Positions 47,563-56,743 are shown, numbered from the stretch's first letter. The stretch: DNA of 64,000 bases from Pseudomonas serbica (GCF_028823535.1 NZ_JAQIYM010000005.1:186001-250000), one strand, 5' to 3'. Numbers and translations: made by a program. Notes: generated by a model from the letters alone, not told the origin.

Positions 47563-48463
47563 AAAATTCAGCCCCCACACACAAAATCAGCAGCCACAAC
47601 CATACCCCGCGCTGGACCAGTTGCCAGCCGCGGTCGATGGCGTCGGCATCGGCCGGCACGCCCTCGCCCAACTGAGGCCGCTGATGCAATTCACCGTGAT
47701 AAATCGCTGGCCCGCCCAACTCGACGCCCAACGCACCGGCACCCGCCGCCATCACCGGGCCGGCATTCGGGCTGTCCCAAGTCGGTCCCTGGGTGCGCCA
47801 GCATTTCAACGCCAGGCGAGTCTTGCCCAGCAGCGCATAGGTCAACGCCACCAGGCGCGCAGGAATGTAGTTGAGCACGTCGTCGATCTTCGCCGCCGCC
47901 CAGCCGAACCGCTCGAAGCGTTCGTTGCGATAACCCCACATGGCGTCCAGGGTGTTGCTCAAACGATAGAGCACCACGCCCGGCGCCCCGGCCACGGCGA
48001 ACCAGAACAACGCGGCAAACACTGCGTCGCTGCCATTTTCCAGCACCGATTCGGTGGCGGCACGGGCGACGGCGGTTTCATCCAGATCACTGGTTTTACG
48101 GCTGACCAGATAACTCACCCGTTGGCGCGCTTCTTCAAGATTATTGCTGCGCAAGGCCTTGGCCACAGGCTCTACATGTTCACCAAGGCTGCGCATGCCC
48201 AAGGCGCAATAGAGGGCGAGGATCTCGACGACCCAGCCGACGTAGGGCGCCCAGGAAAATGCCGTGGCCAACAGGGTCAGCGGCAGGACGGCGATCACCC
48301 AAGCGGTGACCCCATGGCTGCGCCAGCCGCGACCGCCGCCATTGAAACGTTGCTCGATGCGCTCGGCAAATCGACCGAACGCCACCAGCGGATGCCAGCG
48401 TTTGGGTTCACCCAGCAGCGCATCCAGCGCCACTGCGGCGACACTCAACAACGCCACACTCAT
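47555..48463 (-). CDS. cbiB: Adenosylcobinamide-phosphate synthase
   Basis: CbiB (CobD in Pseudomonas nomenclature) attaches aminopropanol phosphate to cobyric acid at the membrane. From the ATG at 48463 it has 302 residues starting [20 protein letters not shown], with the family's [22 protein letters not shown] lies upstream, and the ATG overlaps the bluB stop (48460-48463). Later marks are [24 protein letters not shown] (spread over two stretches) and a multi-helix C-terminal half. Confidence 0.95.
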   Translation of the reverse strand: MSVALLSVAAVALDALLGEPKRWHPLVAFGRFAERIEQRFNGGGRGWRSHGVTAWVIAVLPLTLLATAFSWAPYVGWVVEILALYCALGMRSLGEHVEPVAKALRSNNLEEARQRVSYLVSRKTSDLDETAVARAATESVLENGSDAVFAALFWFAVAGAPGVVLYRLSNTLDAMWGYRNERFERFGWAAAKIDDVLNYIPARLVALTYALLGKTRLALKCWRTQGPTWDSPNAGPVMAAGAGALGVELGGPAIYHGELHQRPQLGEGVPADADAIDRGWQLVQRGVWLWLLILCVGAEFYA

Positions 48464-49110
48464 TGACTCACTCCCCAATAATTTTCATACAACAGCTCAC
48501 TCAGCGGACGCGCCTGCGCCCAGCCTTCGAGTGCCAGCATCGGTGCCGGATAAAACGCCTTGACCGGTCCCAGGCAGAGAATTGCCAAGGGCTTGGCACC
48601 CGCCGGCAGACCCAGCAGGTCCGCCAGGGCTTGCGGTTCGAACAGCGAGACCCAGCCCATGCCCAACCCTTCGGCACGGGACGCCAGCCAGAGGTTCTGG
48701 ATCGCGCAGGACAACGAGGCCAGGTCCATCTCCGGCAGGGTACGACGACCGAAGATATGCCGTTCGCGATCGTCCATCAGCGCGGCGACCAGCACCTCCG
48801 CGCAATCGTTGATGCCCTCGACCTTGAGTTGCATGAATTCGTCGGTGCGCTCACCGAGGGCCTCGGCGGTGCGCACGCGTTCCTGCTCCACCAGGACCTG
48901 GATCTGGCTGCGCAAGGCACGGTCGCTGATGCGGATGAAGCGCCAGGGCTGCATCAGGCCGACACTTGGGGCCTGATGCGCGGCTTCGAGCAGGCGCCGC
49001 AGCAACTCGGGCTCGACCGTGCCGCCGGCGAAGTGGCGCATGTCGCGACGCTCGGCGATGGCGCGGTAGACCGCATCGCGTTCGGCCTGGCTGAAGGTGT
49101 TGTCAGTCAT
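48460..49110 (-). CDS. bluB: 5,6-dimethylbenzimidazole synthase
   Basis: BluB cuts reduced FMN with oxygen to form DMB, the lower ligand of B12. The 216-residue nitroreductase-fold protein begins with [18 protein letters not shown] (the RRDxR flavin-binding opening) and has [17 protein letters not shown] and [15 protein letters not shown], BluB hallmarks. Its ATG overlaps the cobB stop (49107-49110). It implies oxygen-dependent DMB synthesis in the cell. Confidence 0.95.
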   Translation of the reverse strand: MTDNTFSQAERDAVYRAIAERRDMRHFAGGTVEPELLRRLLEAAHQAPSVGLMQPWRFIRISDRALRSQIQVLVEQERVRTAEALGERTDEFMQLKVEGINDCAEVLVAALMDDRERHIFGRRTLPEMDLASLSCAIQNLWLASRAEGLGMGWVSLFEPQALADLLGLPAGAKPLAILCLGPVKAFYPAPMLALEGWAQARPLSELLYENYWGVSQ

Positions 49111-50504
49111 GGCCTCTTCGCTGCGATGCGGCGCCCCGACAAGCCAGCGCCTACCGGGGTTAGGTGATCAACTGTAGGCGCTGGCTTGCCAGCGAAGGCG
49201 GCCTCAAGGTCTGGCGCAAACAACGCGGCAACCGCTTGCGGATTGGACGGAAAATAAAAATGCACGTAAGAGGCCGTCATCCGCCCCTCACGATAAACAG
49301 CTTCAGCGCCACGCCCGCCGTTAGGACTCAAGCCCCGGGCAATCGGTGCCAGTTCGGTGGTGGTCAAGGAGTGATGATAGGTGTGTCCACGCAGCGAACC
49401 TTCCGGCAGCTCCACCGCTTGCAGGGCCAATGCAGCGAGGCGCTTCTGCATCACCGCATCGCCCTTCAACAAGCCGACCAGTTCCGCGCGCGTACCCTCG
49501 ACATCGGTCAGCGAATCGAGCAGGTAAAGCATCCCGCCACATTCCGCCAGCAAGGGTTTGCCCGCCGAGTGGTGCGCGCGGATCGCCGCCAACATCGCGG
49601 TATTCTGCGACAGCGCCACATGGTGCAACTCCGGATAGCCGCCCGGCAGGTACAGGCTGTCCGCCTCGGGCAAACCCGCGTCACGGATCGGCGAGAAAAA
49701 TAGCAACTCGGCACCCATCGCCCGCAACACATCCAGGCTGGCACCGTAGGTAAAGGCAAAGGCTTCGTCACGGGCCACGGCGATACGCACACCAGCCAAT
49801 AACGGTTCGGCCGCGATCACATCCGGCGCGGCGAATTCCACCGCTGGTGGCAGCGCGACTTCACAGCTGCTGGCCAGGGCATCCGCCGCCGCATCGAGGC
49901 GCACGTCCAGGTCATTCAACTCGCTGGCCTGTACCAGGCCAAGGTGGCGACTGGGCAATTCGATGCCGGTCTCCCGGGACAAGGCGCCGTACCAGCGCAG
50001 GCCTTCGGTCAGGCTGCCTTCGAGCAGTTGCGCATGGCGCAGAGTGCCTACGCGGTTGGCCAGCACGCCGGCAAACGGCAAGTCCGGCTGATAGCGCGCC
50101 AGGCCCAGGGCCAGGGCGCCAAAGGTCTGGGCCATGGCGGTGCCGTCGATCACGCCGAGCACCGGCACGCCAAAATGCCGCGCCAGGTCGGCACTGGACG
50201 GCGTACCGTCGAACAGCCCCATGACGCCTTCGATCAGGATCAGGTCAGCCTCAGCGGCGGCCTCCCACAGCAGGCGACGGCTTTCCTGCTCGCCGACCAT
50301 CCACATATCCAGTTGATACACCGGCGCACCGCTGGCGCGCTCGAGGATCATCGGGTCGAGAAAATCCGGGCCACACTTGAACACCCGCACCTTGCGGCCC
50401 TGGTTGCGATGCAAACGGGCCAACGCGGCGGTCACGGTGGTCTTGCCCTGGCCGGAGGCCGGTGCGGCAATCAATACCGCCGGGCAATGACGAGATTGAT
50501 TCAC
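49107..50504 (-). CDS. cobB: Cobyrinate a,c-diamide synthase with REP-encoded tail
   Basis: CobB amidates carboxylates a and c of (hydrogeno)byrinate. The N-terminal ATP-binding domain shows IAAPASGQGKTTVTAALARL and the C-terminal amidotransferase has the Cys in LLAECGGMLYLLDSL. The frame has 465 residues. The natural family end should lie near FYFPSNPQAVAALF. The last ~30 residues (AGKPAPTVDHLTPVGAGLSG and on) are read through a REP palindrome (49111-49209). The ATG overlaps the cobO stop (50501-50504), and the stop overlaps the bluB start. Confidence 0.94.
   Translation of the reverse strand: MNQSRHCPAVLIAAPASGQGKTTVTAALARLHRNQGRKVRVFKCGPDFLDPMILERASGAPVYQLDMWMVGEQESRRLLWEAAAEADLILIEGVMGLFDGTPSSADLARHFGVPVLGVIDGTAMAQTFGALALGLARYQPDLPFAGVLANRVGTLRHAQLLEGSLTEGLRWYGALSRETGIELPSRHLGLVQASELNDLDVRLDAAADALASSCEVALPPAVEFAAPDVIAAEPLLAGVRIAVARDEAFAFTYGASLDVLRAMGAELLFFSPIRDAGLPEADSLYLPGGYPELHHVALSQNTAMLAAIRAHHSAGKPLLAECGGMLYLLDSLTDVEGTRAELVGLLKGDAVMQKRLAALALQAVELPEGSLRGHTYHHSLTTTELAPIARGLSPNGGRGAEAVYREGRMTASYVHFYFPSNPQAVAALFAPDLEAAFAGKPAPTVDHLTPVGAGLSGRRIAAKRP
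49111..49209. repeat. REP palindrome inside the 3' end of cobB
   Basis: ACAAGCCAGCGCCTAC (49139-49154) is mirrored by GTAGGCGCTGGCTTGC (49174-49189), followed by CAGCGAAGGCGGCC. It lies wholly within cobB codons. Confidence 0.85.
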
Positions 50505-51112
50505 AGCTCGACGCCTTTTTGCGCTTTGATACCGGCCTGGAAGGCGTGCTTGATCATGCCCATTTCAGTGACGGTGTCCGCCAGCTCGACCATTTCCGGC
50601 TTGGCGCCACGACCGGTGACCACCACATGCTGCATGGGCGGGCGCGCCTGCAGATCGCTGAGCACCTGATCGAGATCGAGGTAGCCGTGCTTGAGGGCGA
50701 TGTTCAGTTCGTCCAGCACCACCAGGCCGATCGATGGATCGCGCAACAATTGCTGCGATACCGCCCAGGCCGCTTCGGCCGCCGCGATGTCGCGCTGGCG
50801 ATCCTGGGTCTCCCAGGTGAAGCCCTCGCCCATCACATGAAAACGCACCTGCTCGGGGAAACGCCGGAAGAACAGCTCTTCACCGGTGCTGTTGCGCCCC
50901 TTGATGAACTGCACCACACCGCACTGCATGCCATGCCCCATGGCACGGGCAAGCATGCCGAACGCCGAGCTGCTCTTGCCTTTGCCGTTGCCGGTCAGCA
51001 CCAGCAGCAGGCCGCATTCGTTCGGGGAATTGGCGATGCGTTCGTCGATCACGGCCTTTTTGCGCAGCATGCGCGCCAGATGACGTTCGTCACGATCAGG
51101 GGTATCAGACAT
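50501..51112 (-). CDS. cobO: Cob(I)alamin adenosyltransferase (CobA/BtuR/CobO type)
   Basis: CobO adenosylates the cobalt of corrinoids. The 203-residue protein has the P-loop LLLVLTGNGKGKSSSAFGML (about 35-54), the corrin-binding VQFIKGRNSTGEE and the VVLDELNIALKHGYL segment. GGAGAG lies upstream of the ATG. It is the first gene of the cobalamin cluster, 91 bp after the riboswitch. Confidence 0.96.
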   Translation of the reverse strand: MSDTPDRDERHLARMLRKKAVIDERIANSPNECGLLLVLTGNGKGKSSSAFGMLARAMGHGMQCGVVQFIKGRNSTGEELFFRRFPEQVRFHVMGEGFTWETQDRQRDIAAAEAAWAVSQQLLRDPSIGLVVLDELNIALKHGYLDLDQVLSDLQARPPMQHVVVTGRGAKPEMVELADTVTEMGMIKHAFQAGIKAQKGVEL

Positions 51113-51203
51113 GGGGAGCTCTCCGTTGAGGCAGGATTAACGGCGGGCAGGCACAAGAATAGACGGCAAGAAGCCTGGCATCGCCCACCGTGATGCCGCT
51201 TGG

Positions 51204-51416
51204 ATGGATCAGGCCGGTCTCCGGGCTCATGAGCGGCGTGATGCCGGACTGCGCGCCTTCCCGCATCAACGATCGACACAGTGGCTCCAGACGCAGTTTT
51301 CACTCATTTACCGTTGCGGGGGCAGCGCCGGGATCGCAGGGCTTCATCGACTGAAGCGCTCAACTCACCGGCTTCCCTGTTTCACTCTGTCGACCCAAAG
51401 CCACAGAGCACCTGAA
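51204..51416 (-). ncRNA. Cobalamin (B12/AdoCbl) riboswitch
   Basis: Read on the minus strand, the region has in order the conserved parts of the B12 element: GGTGCTCTGTGGC at the 5' end, GTGAAACAGGGAAGCCGGTG, GCTGCCCCCGCAACGGTAA, the B12 box GAGCCACTGTG, then GGGAAGGCGCGCAGTCCGGC and the closing GAGCCCGGAGACCGGCCTG. It sits between an upstream plus-strand gene and cobO, so it should repress the whole cob cluster when cobalamin is abundant. The ends are approximate. Confidence 0.95.
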
Positions 51417-51581
51417 ACAAGCGGCGAAGGTTAGAGGGTTGGGGGTGGAGCGTCAATTGAAGACGCGGCGCTGTCGCGAATAACTGCCACCCACCAATAA
51501 AGTGACGTCAATCTTGTGCCACACGCCCAGCAGTGATATCAAATAGCCATAAGCCACGGCACAATAACAAGGGTGAACCCC

Positions 51582-52166
51582 ATGCAAGGCATCATCATCA
51601 GCAATCCGAATCTGGAATTCCTGCGCCCGGCCCTGGAACGCTGGTTCGACTGTATAGATCGCTATAACGCCGTGCGCGGCGACAACGAAACGCCCTACTG
51701 GCTCGACGAAAAGGCCAACCTCGGCCTGTTTTCCGCCGCCGCCTGGATGGCCGAGATGATTACGCTGCAACAATCGCCCACCCGCAAACAGATCGAAGAA
51801 GGCGAACGCAACGGCCGCGCCGATCTGTTTATCGCCACGCCCGAAGCCCGCGCCTGGCTGCAGACCACGCAACGCTGGCCCAGGCTCAATAGCCTGAACC
51901 TGACCCAGGCCCTGCTGGATATCACCAGCGATGCGAAGAAAATCAGCTTCGCCAGCGACCTGAAAATCGGCTGCCTGTTCGTCGCACCGCACAAGAGCCA
52001 GCAAGGCGCTACCCCCGAAGAACTCCAGGACACGGTCGATGACCTGCAAAAGGAGCACAGCTGCGCCGTGGCCTGGTATTTCCCCTATGCCTATCGCAAA
52101 TTACGCAACGAAACCGGTCACTATCACCCCGGCATCGCTGTGCTGCTCAAGGAAGCTCGCGGCTGA
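51582..52166 (+). CDS. Conserved hypothetical protein
   Basis: This 194-residue soluble protein starts MQGIIISNPNLEFLRPALER. It has an ATG at 51582 with AAGG nine bases upstream; a GTG at 51573 would add three residues. There are no signal or TM segments. Features are NETPYWLDEKANLGLFSAAA, a probable helical region, and HSCAVAWYFPYAYRKLRNET near the end. No family recognised. It is divergent from the cob cluster (riboswitch side). Confidence 0.78.
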   Translation: MQGIIISNPNLEFLRPALERWFDCIDRYNAVRGDNETPYWLDEKANLGLFSAAAWMAEMITLQQSPTRKQIEEGERNGRADLFIATPEARAWLQTTQRWPRLNSLNLTQALLDITSDAKKISFASDLKIGCLFVAPHKSQQGATPEELQDTVDDLQKEHSCAVAWYFPYAYRKLRNETGHYHPGIAVLLKEARG

Positions 52167-52233
52167 GGTTGAACCATCGGGCTGCCGCGCTTCTCTATGA
52201 ATTAAGTCACTGCATTCATAGGGAAGGTCAGTA

Positions 52234-53547
52234 ATGCGTACGTCTGAGCTGCTTTTCGTTGTTGTGTTAGCGGGAGGGCTCGCCGCCTGTGGCGAATCCG
52301 CCCGCTTGCAAGTCACCGACGGCATCGGGCCGTCACCCCGGCTACCGGAACCCAACAAGACGCTGTTCCCGACAATGAACATCGCCCCGGCCATCGGCTG
52401 GGCGGATGGCGCAAAACCCGTGGCGGCCAGCGGCACTCAGGTCGGCGCATTTGCCGAGAACCTCGATCATCCGCGCTGGCTTTACGTGCTGCCCAATGGC
52501 GACGTGCTGGTCGCCGAAACCAACGCCCCGCCCAAGCCCGATGACAACAAAGGCATCAAGGGCTGGATCACCAAGAAAGTCATGGGGCGCGCCGGTGCCG
52601 CCGTACCGAGCCCAAACCGCATCACGCTGCTGCGCGACAGCGACCACGATGGCGTCGCCGAAACCCGCACGGTGTTCCTGGAAAACCTCAACTCGCCCTT
52701 TGGCATGACCCTGGTCGGCAATGACCTGTACGTCGCCGACACCGACCGGCTGTTGCGCTTTCGCTATGAAAACGGTGACACGGCCATCAAGTCACAACCG
52801 ATCAAAGTCGTCGACCTGCCGGGGGGCACCCTGAATCACCACTGGACCAAAAATGTCATCGCCAGCAAGGACGGCAGCAAGCTGTACGTCACGGTAGGCT
52901 CCAACAGCAACGTCGGCGAAAACGGCCTGGACCAGGAGCAAGGCCGCGCGGCAATCTGGGAAGTGGATCGTGCCACCGGCAACCATCGGATCTTCGCCTC
53001 GGGCCTGCGCAACCCTAACGGCATGGCCTGGGAGCCAAATAGTGGCGCACTGTGGACAGCGGTCAACGAGCGCGACGAAATCGGCAGCGACCTGGTGCCG
53101 GACTACATTACCTCGGTGAAAGATGGCGCCTTCTATGGCTGGCCATTCAGCTATTACGGCCAGCACGTCGATGTGCGCGTCGAGCCGCAAAACCCTGACC
53201 TGGTGGCCAAGGCGATTGCCCCGGACTACGCGGTCGGTCCGCACACCGCCTCACTGGGCCTGACGTTTGCCGAAGGCAACACGCTACCGCCGCCGTTCAA
53301 GGAAGGCGCTTTCATCGGCCAGCATGGCTCCTGGAACCGCAAGCCGCACAGCGGATACAAAGTGATTTTCGTGCCTTTTAGCGGCGGTAAACCAAGCGGG
53401 CAGCCGGTGGATGTGCTCACCGGTTTTCTCAATGACGAGGAAAAAGCCATGGGCCGGCCGGTGGGTGTGGTGATTGATCAGCAGGGGGATCTGCTGGTGG
53501 CCGATGATGTGGGGAACAAGGTATGGCGGGTGTCGGCCGCGCCATAA
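52234..53547 (+). CDS. PQQ-type sugar (L-sorbosone) dehydrogenase-like lipoprotein
   Basis: This 437-residue protein has a lipoprotein signal (lipobox LAAC, Cys19) and a six-bladed beta-propeller of the soluble glucose/sorbosone dehydrogenase group. Marks are [87 protein letters not shown] and the closing [20 protein letters not shown]. It should act on the periplasmic face of a membrane with PQQ or a like cofactor; the substrate is not known. A terminator follows at 53561. Confidence 0.88.
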   Translation: MRTSELLFVVVLAGGLAACGESARLQVTDGIGPSPRLPEPNKTLFPTMNIAPAIGWADGAKPVAASGTQVGAFAENLDHPRWLYVLPNGDVLVAETNAPPKPDDNKGIKGWITKKVMGRAGAAVPSPNRITLLRDSDHDGVAETRTVFLENLNSPFGMTLVGNDLYVADTDRLLRFRYENGDTAIKSQPIKVVDLPGGTLNHHWTKNVIASKDGSKLYVTVGSNSNVGENGLDQEQGRAAIWEVDRATGNHRIFASGLRNPNGMAWEPNSGALWTAVNERDEIGSDLVPDYITSVKDGAFYGWPFSYYGQHVDVRVEPQNPDLVAKAIAPDYAVGPHTASLGLTFAEGNTLPPPFKEGAFIGQHGSWNRKPHSGYKVIFVPFSGGKPSGQPVDVLTGFLNDEEKAMGRPVGVVIDQQGDLLVADDVGNKVWRVSAAP

Positions 53548-53560
53548 CCCGCACTTGAAA

Positions 53561-53586
53561 AACAGGCCGACCGGTCGGCTTTTTCT
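53561..53586 (+). terminator. Intrinsic terminator after the sugar dehydrogenase gene
   Basis: GCCGACCGGTCGGC (53565-53578), followed by TTTTTC, with an A run on the left side. About 14 bp after the stop. Confidence 0.85.
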
Positions 53587-53737
53587 TTCACTTTTGCGTT
53601 TGCGGGGCTTTTGATCTTGATTTTCTTGCCCCCTCACACCCTGAGCCTGTCCGTCAACCTGTGACGACCTCCATCGGAGCCTCTACCAACGTTGATCCAT
53701 GCCGCATCGAAGCTTGTTGTGGGAGATTGTTTTCTGA

Positions 53738-54410
53738 GTACATATCCGTTGCTGCGGTAACGGCTACTTATGGTTTCGCCCTTACGGCGACTCACTTTTT
53801 CAAACGCCGAACAGTAAGCAAAAGGCTTTGCCGGTATGACTCACCCACTTGGTGCCTCGCTAGGGCTCGGCATGCCCTCTCTCCGGCCATCGTGGTTAAC
53901 GGGGCACCCAGATCAAAAACCAAAGCGAGGCGGCCTGACAGCCGACCTGACTTTTGCAGATACCTCCAATCCCCTGTGGGAGCCAGCCTGCTGGCGATGG
54001 ACGTCAACGATAACGCGCCCTGCCTGGATGAACGCGTTGCCTGGAAGTCCATCGCGAGCAGGCTCGCTCCCACAATGGGATAGCGGACAAACCTGCAATC
54101 AGGTCGGCTGTCAGGCCGCCTCGCTTTCGCGTTTGATCTTGATATGGCTTTTGATTTTCTTGCCCCCTCGAGAGGCCGAGTGGAGGTTCTGCGCAGTGGG
54201 TAAACCGGCATGGATGCCGGTTTAGCCGCGCTGGGCCATGGATGGCCCATCGCGGCGACCCACGGAGCAGGACCGGAGCGAGGGCATGCCGAGCCTTAGC
54301 GAGGCACCGAACGCCAGGGGCAAGAGCCCTTGGTTACTTGGGGCTTTTCCAAGTGACTCGCCGTAAGGGCGAAACCATTAGAGGCCGTTACCGCAGGAAT
54401 GGATATGTAC
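53738..54410. repeat. Composite inverted-repeat core (copy 2)
   Basis: This 673-bp element starts GTACATATCCGTTGCTGCGG and ends with the near mirror image CCGCAGGAATGGATATGTAC. Left arm about 53738-53955 and right arm about 54087-54410 are imperfect inverted repeats; the left arm lacks about 100 bp present in the right. The centre is a REP pair (53975-53997 and 54052-54075) around CGATGGACGTCAACGATAACG. The same centre occurs, reversed, in copy 1 at 36951-37010. The GTAATGCTGTTCACTT ends of copy 1 are absent. Confidence 0.8.
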
Positions 54411-54435
54411 GCGGTCAACAAAATCCAGGTTGGCT

Positions 54436-54470
54436 GCTAGGCCGCCATCGCCGGCAAGCCAGCTCCTACA
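54436..54470. repeat. Single REP-like element
   Basis: CATCGCCGGCAAGCCAGCTC then CTACAG, next to copy 2 of the composite repeat and just past the methyltransferase stop. Confidence 0.7.
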
Positions 54471-54497
54471 GTTTGGATCGGGTACAACCGCGAGAGA

Positions 54498-55151
54498 TCA
54501 GCGTTTACGGCAAAGCGTCAGCCCATCTCCCAACGGCAACAGCGACAGATCCACCCGCGCGTCATCCTTCAAGGCGCGATTGAGCGCCTGGATCGCGCGG
54601 GTATCCTCGCTTTCGGGATTTTTCTCAAGCACCCGACCACTCCACAGCGTGTTATCGAACACCGCCAGGCCGCCGATACGCAACAGCCGTAGCGCATGCT
54701 CCAGATAGACCGGGTAATTGGCTTTGTCGGCATCGATGAACACCAGGTCGAACTGGCCTGGCTCATCCAGCTTGCCAAGGGTTTCCAGTGCGGGAGCCAA
54801 ACGCAGATCGATTCGCCCGGATACACCAGCCTCCTGCCAATAGCGGCGCGCGGTGGCGTTGTAGTCGCCGGGAATGTCACAGCAGATCAGCAAACCGTCA
54901 TCCGGCAAGGCCGCCGCCATGCACAGGGCGCTGTAGCCTGTAAACGTGCCGACTTCCAAAACGCGTCGGGCGCCGGTGAGTTTTACCAGCAAGGCGAGAA
55001 ACTGCCCCTGTTCCGGCGCCACTTGCCAGCGGGCCATGGGCAGCGCCTGGGTTTCGTCACGCAAGCGCTTGAGTACTGGCGTTTCGCGCAAGGAAACATC
55101 AAGCAGGTATTGATACAGCGAATCGTCGAGGTTGAGCGTGCGGGCTGTCAT
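54498..55151 (-). CDS. Class I SAM-dependent O-methyltransferase
   Basis: This 217-residue protein resembles bacterial caffeoyl-CoA/catechol O-methyltransferases. It has the SAM loop RRVLEVGTFTGYSALCMAAA (about residues 62-81), FDLVFIDADKANYPVYLEHA with the metal Asp, and VFDNTLWSGRVLEKN. The substrate is unknown; such enzymes methylate catechols with a divalent metal. It lies 18 bp downstream of the first NlpC/P60 gene and is probably cotranscribed with it. Confidence 0.9.
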   Translation of the reverse strand: MTARTLNLDDSLYQYLLDVSLRETPVLKRLRDETQALPMARWQVAPEQGQFLALLVKLTGARRVLEVGTFTGYSALCMAAALPDDGLLICCDIPGDYNATARRYWQEAGVSGRIDLRLAPALETLGKLDEPGQFDLVFIDADKANYPVYLEHALRLLRIGGLAVFDNTLWSGRVLEKNPESEDTRAIQALNRALKDDARVDLSLLPLGDGLTLCRKR

Positions 55152-55169
55152 GACAATACCCCCTGGCGG

Positions 55170-55706
55170 TTACGGATTGCGCGCCAGATGCTCGGGTTGC
55201 AAAACGCGCTTGGCACTCAGGTAGGCTCTCTGCCAATAAGCCTTGGACAAGCTGTCGAGCTTGACCGTGCCACCGGTAGCCGGCGCGTGGACGAAACGCC
55301 CTTCACCGACGTAGATACCGGCATGGCTGACCTGGGAACCGCCATTGGTGGCGAAGAAGATCAGGTCACCGGTTTGCAGGCCTTCCTTGCCGACGCTGGC
55401 CGCCTGCATGGAAATCATTTCGCGCGTGGTGCGCGGCAGGGAAATACCGGCTACATCCCGGTAAACGTAGCCAATCAGCCCACTGCAGTCGAATCCGGAG
55501 TCCGGCGTATTGCCGCCCCAACGATAAGGCGTGCCGACCAGCCCCAACGCGCGAAACAGCACATCTTCCGCTTCCGGAGAAAAAGCCTGGGAGGGACCGA
55601 ACACGATGGGTGCGCGAACCACCGGCGCAGGTGGCGGCGTTCGGCTGGCGCAAGCACTGAGCAGCGCTGCGAACAGCATGATTGTGAGGCGGGCCGACAT
55701 CGTCAT
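55170..55706 (-). CDS. NlpC/P60 (C40) cell-wall peptidase lipoprotein 1
   Basis: This 178-residue lipoprotein (lipobox LLSAC, Cys19) has an NlpC/P60 domain from about residue 46. The catalytic Cys74 is in DSGFDCSGLIGYVYR, His128 in VSHAGIYVG and His140 in GRFVHAP. It likely cuts gamma-D-Glu-meso-DAP or DAP-D-Ala stem/crosslink bonds, as the MepS/Spr relatives do. AGGA precedes the ATG at 55706. The second C40 gene stands immediately upstream on the same strand. Confidence 0.93.
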   Translation of the reverse strand: MTMSARLTIMLFAALLSACASRTPPPAPVVRAPIVFGPSQAFSPEAEDVLFRALGLVGTPYRWGGNTPDSGFDCSGLIGYVYRDVAGISLPRTTREMISMQAASVGKEGLQTGDLIFFATNGGSQVSHAGIYVGEGRFVHAPATGGTVKLDSLSKAYWQRAYLSAKRVLQPEHLARNP

Positions 55707-55749
55707 AGCAGAGCATCCTGATCAGGCTGCGGCTTTTTCTGCGCGAGTG

Positions 55750-55787
55750 CAGAAAAGAAAACCGCCTGCGGAGTACGCAGGCGGTTT
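55750..55787 (-). terminator. Terminator between the two C40 peptidase genes
   Basis: AAACCGCCTGCG (55759-55770) pairs with CGCAGGCGGTTT (55776-55787) around GAGTA. In the minus direction it is followed by TTTTCTTTTCTG, so it should end the transcript of the gene at 55870. Confidence 0.88.
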
Positions 55788-55869
55788 GCCATCATTCATG
55801 GATCAGAATTTTAGCGCTTATATGGCAAACTTCAAGTAAGACTTTAAGTTCGCCTTACGAAAAGTACGC

Positions 55870-56517
55870 TTACTTGCGAGCGGTTACGATTGGAGCCGCT
55901 GCAGGCGCCATGGCGAGTGCGCGCTTGGCTTCGATGAAGGTCTTGCTCCAGTAGCTGTCGCCCAGGCTGTCGATGCGCACACCACCGCTACGGCGGCTGC
56001 TGGAGTGGATGAACTGGTTGTCACCCAGGTAGATACCGGCGTGACTGACGCGACCGCGGCGACCATTGGTGGCGAAGAACAGCAGGTCACCTGGCTCAAG
56101 TTTGCTGCGCGAGACCAGCGGTGCATCCACGTTGATCATTTCGCGAGTGGAGCGTGGCAGGTTCATGCCCGCTTCTTCACGGAACAGATAACCGATGAAA
56201 CCGCTGCAATCGAAGCCGGCTTCAGAGGTACCGCCGAAACGGTAACGGGTACCGATCAGGGACATGCCGCGCTCGAGGATGCTGTCGGCCAGAACCGGAA
56301 GCTGGTACGCCTTGCCGTTGGCGAAGCTGGCCAGTTCTTTCTCGGTGGCCGCTTCTTCCTGTTCAAGCGCTTGCTGATAAAGCGCGGAAGACTGGGCGGT
56401 AACGGAATTTTTAACCTGCTGTTGTTGCGCTTGCTCGGACACTGGCGTGTGGGCAGCGCAACCGAACAACAGGGTAACGAGTGCGAGGGGCACGAGGGGT
56501 GCAAAGCGATTTAGCAT
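55870..56517 (-). CDS. NlpC/P60 (C40) cell-wall peptidase lipoprotein 2
   Basis: This 215-residue lipoprotein starts MLNRFAPLVPLALVTLLFGC (lipobox with Cys20). A Gln/Glu-rich helical linker (about 28-65) separates the anchor from the catalytic domain. Catalytic Cys104 is in AGFDCSGFIGYLFR, His159 in VSHAGIYLG and His171 in FIHSSSR. It shares the IGYLFR/IGYVYR and LPRSTREM/LPRTTREM patterns with its neighbour, so the two are an old tandem duplication. The start could also be a GTG two codons earlier. A terminator separates the two genes. Confidence 0.92.
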   Translation of the reverse strand: MLNRFAPLVPLALVTLLFGCAAHTPVSEQAQQQQVKNSVTAQSSALYQQALEQEEAATEKELASFANGKAYQLPVLADSILERGMSLIGTRYRFGGTSEAGFDCSGFIGYLFREEAGMNLPRSTREMINVDAPLVSRSKLEPGDLLFFATNGRRGRVSHAGIYLGDNQFIHSSSRRSGGVRIDSLGDSYWSKTFIEAKRALAMAPAAAPIVTARK

Positions 56518-56743
56518 GGGCACGACCGTGGCTGATTAGTGTCAAGAAGCCGAGACTATGCCCGCTATCATCCTCATTTGCAAATTCAATCGAACTTTTT
56601 GTGACTTCTTGGTTTCTCGATAACATCTAAGCGCTAAAGCCCATTCTAGACACTTACGCAACCTGCACACCGCAGGAAAGCGGATTTTCTGGCGCCCAAA
56701 ATATGCCGAAAATCGATGCAAGCCTCGAATTTACCAGGGTTGG

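Noticed and set aside
53792..54250. 152-codon minus-strand frame in the composite repeat (with the peptide KARRPDSRPD)
   Set aside because: It lies wholly within the inverted-repeat element. The same peptide arises in copy 1 (37053-37316) from the repeat DNA. It is a repeat-encoded artefact rather than a gene.
15163..54470. Repeated palindromes taken together as a possible CRISPR-like array
   Set aside because: The copies are scattered singly or in inverted pairs, not regularly spaced direct repeats, and there are no cas genes. They are REP elements.
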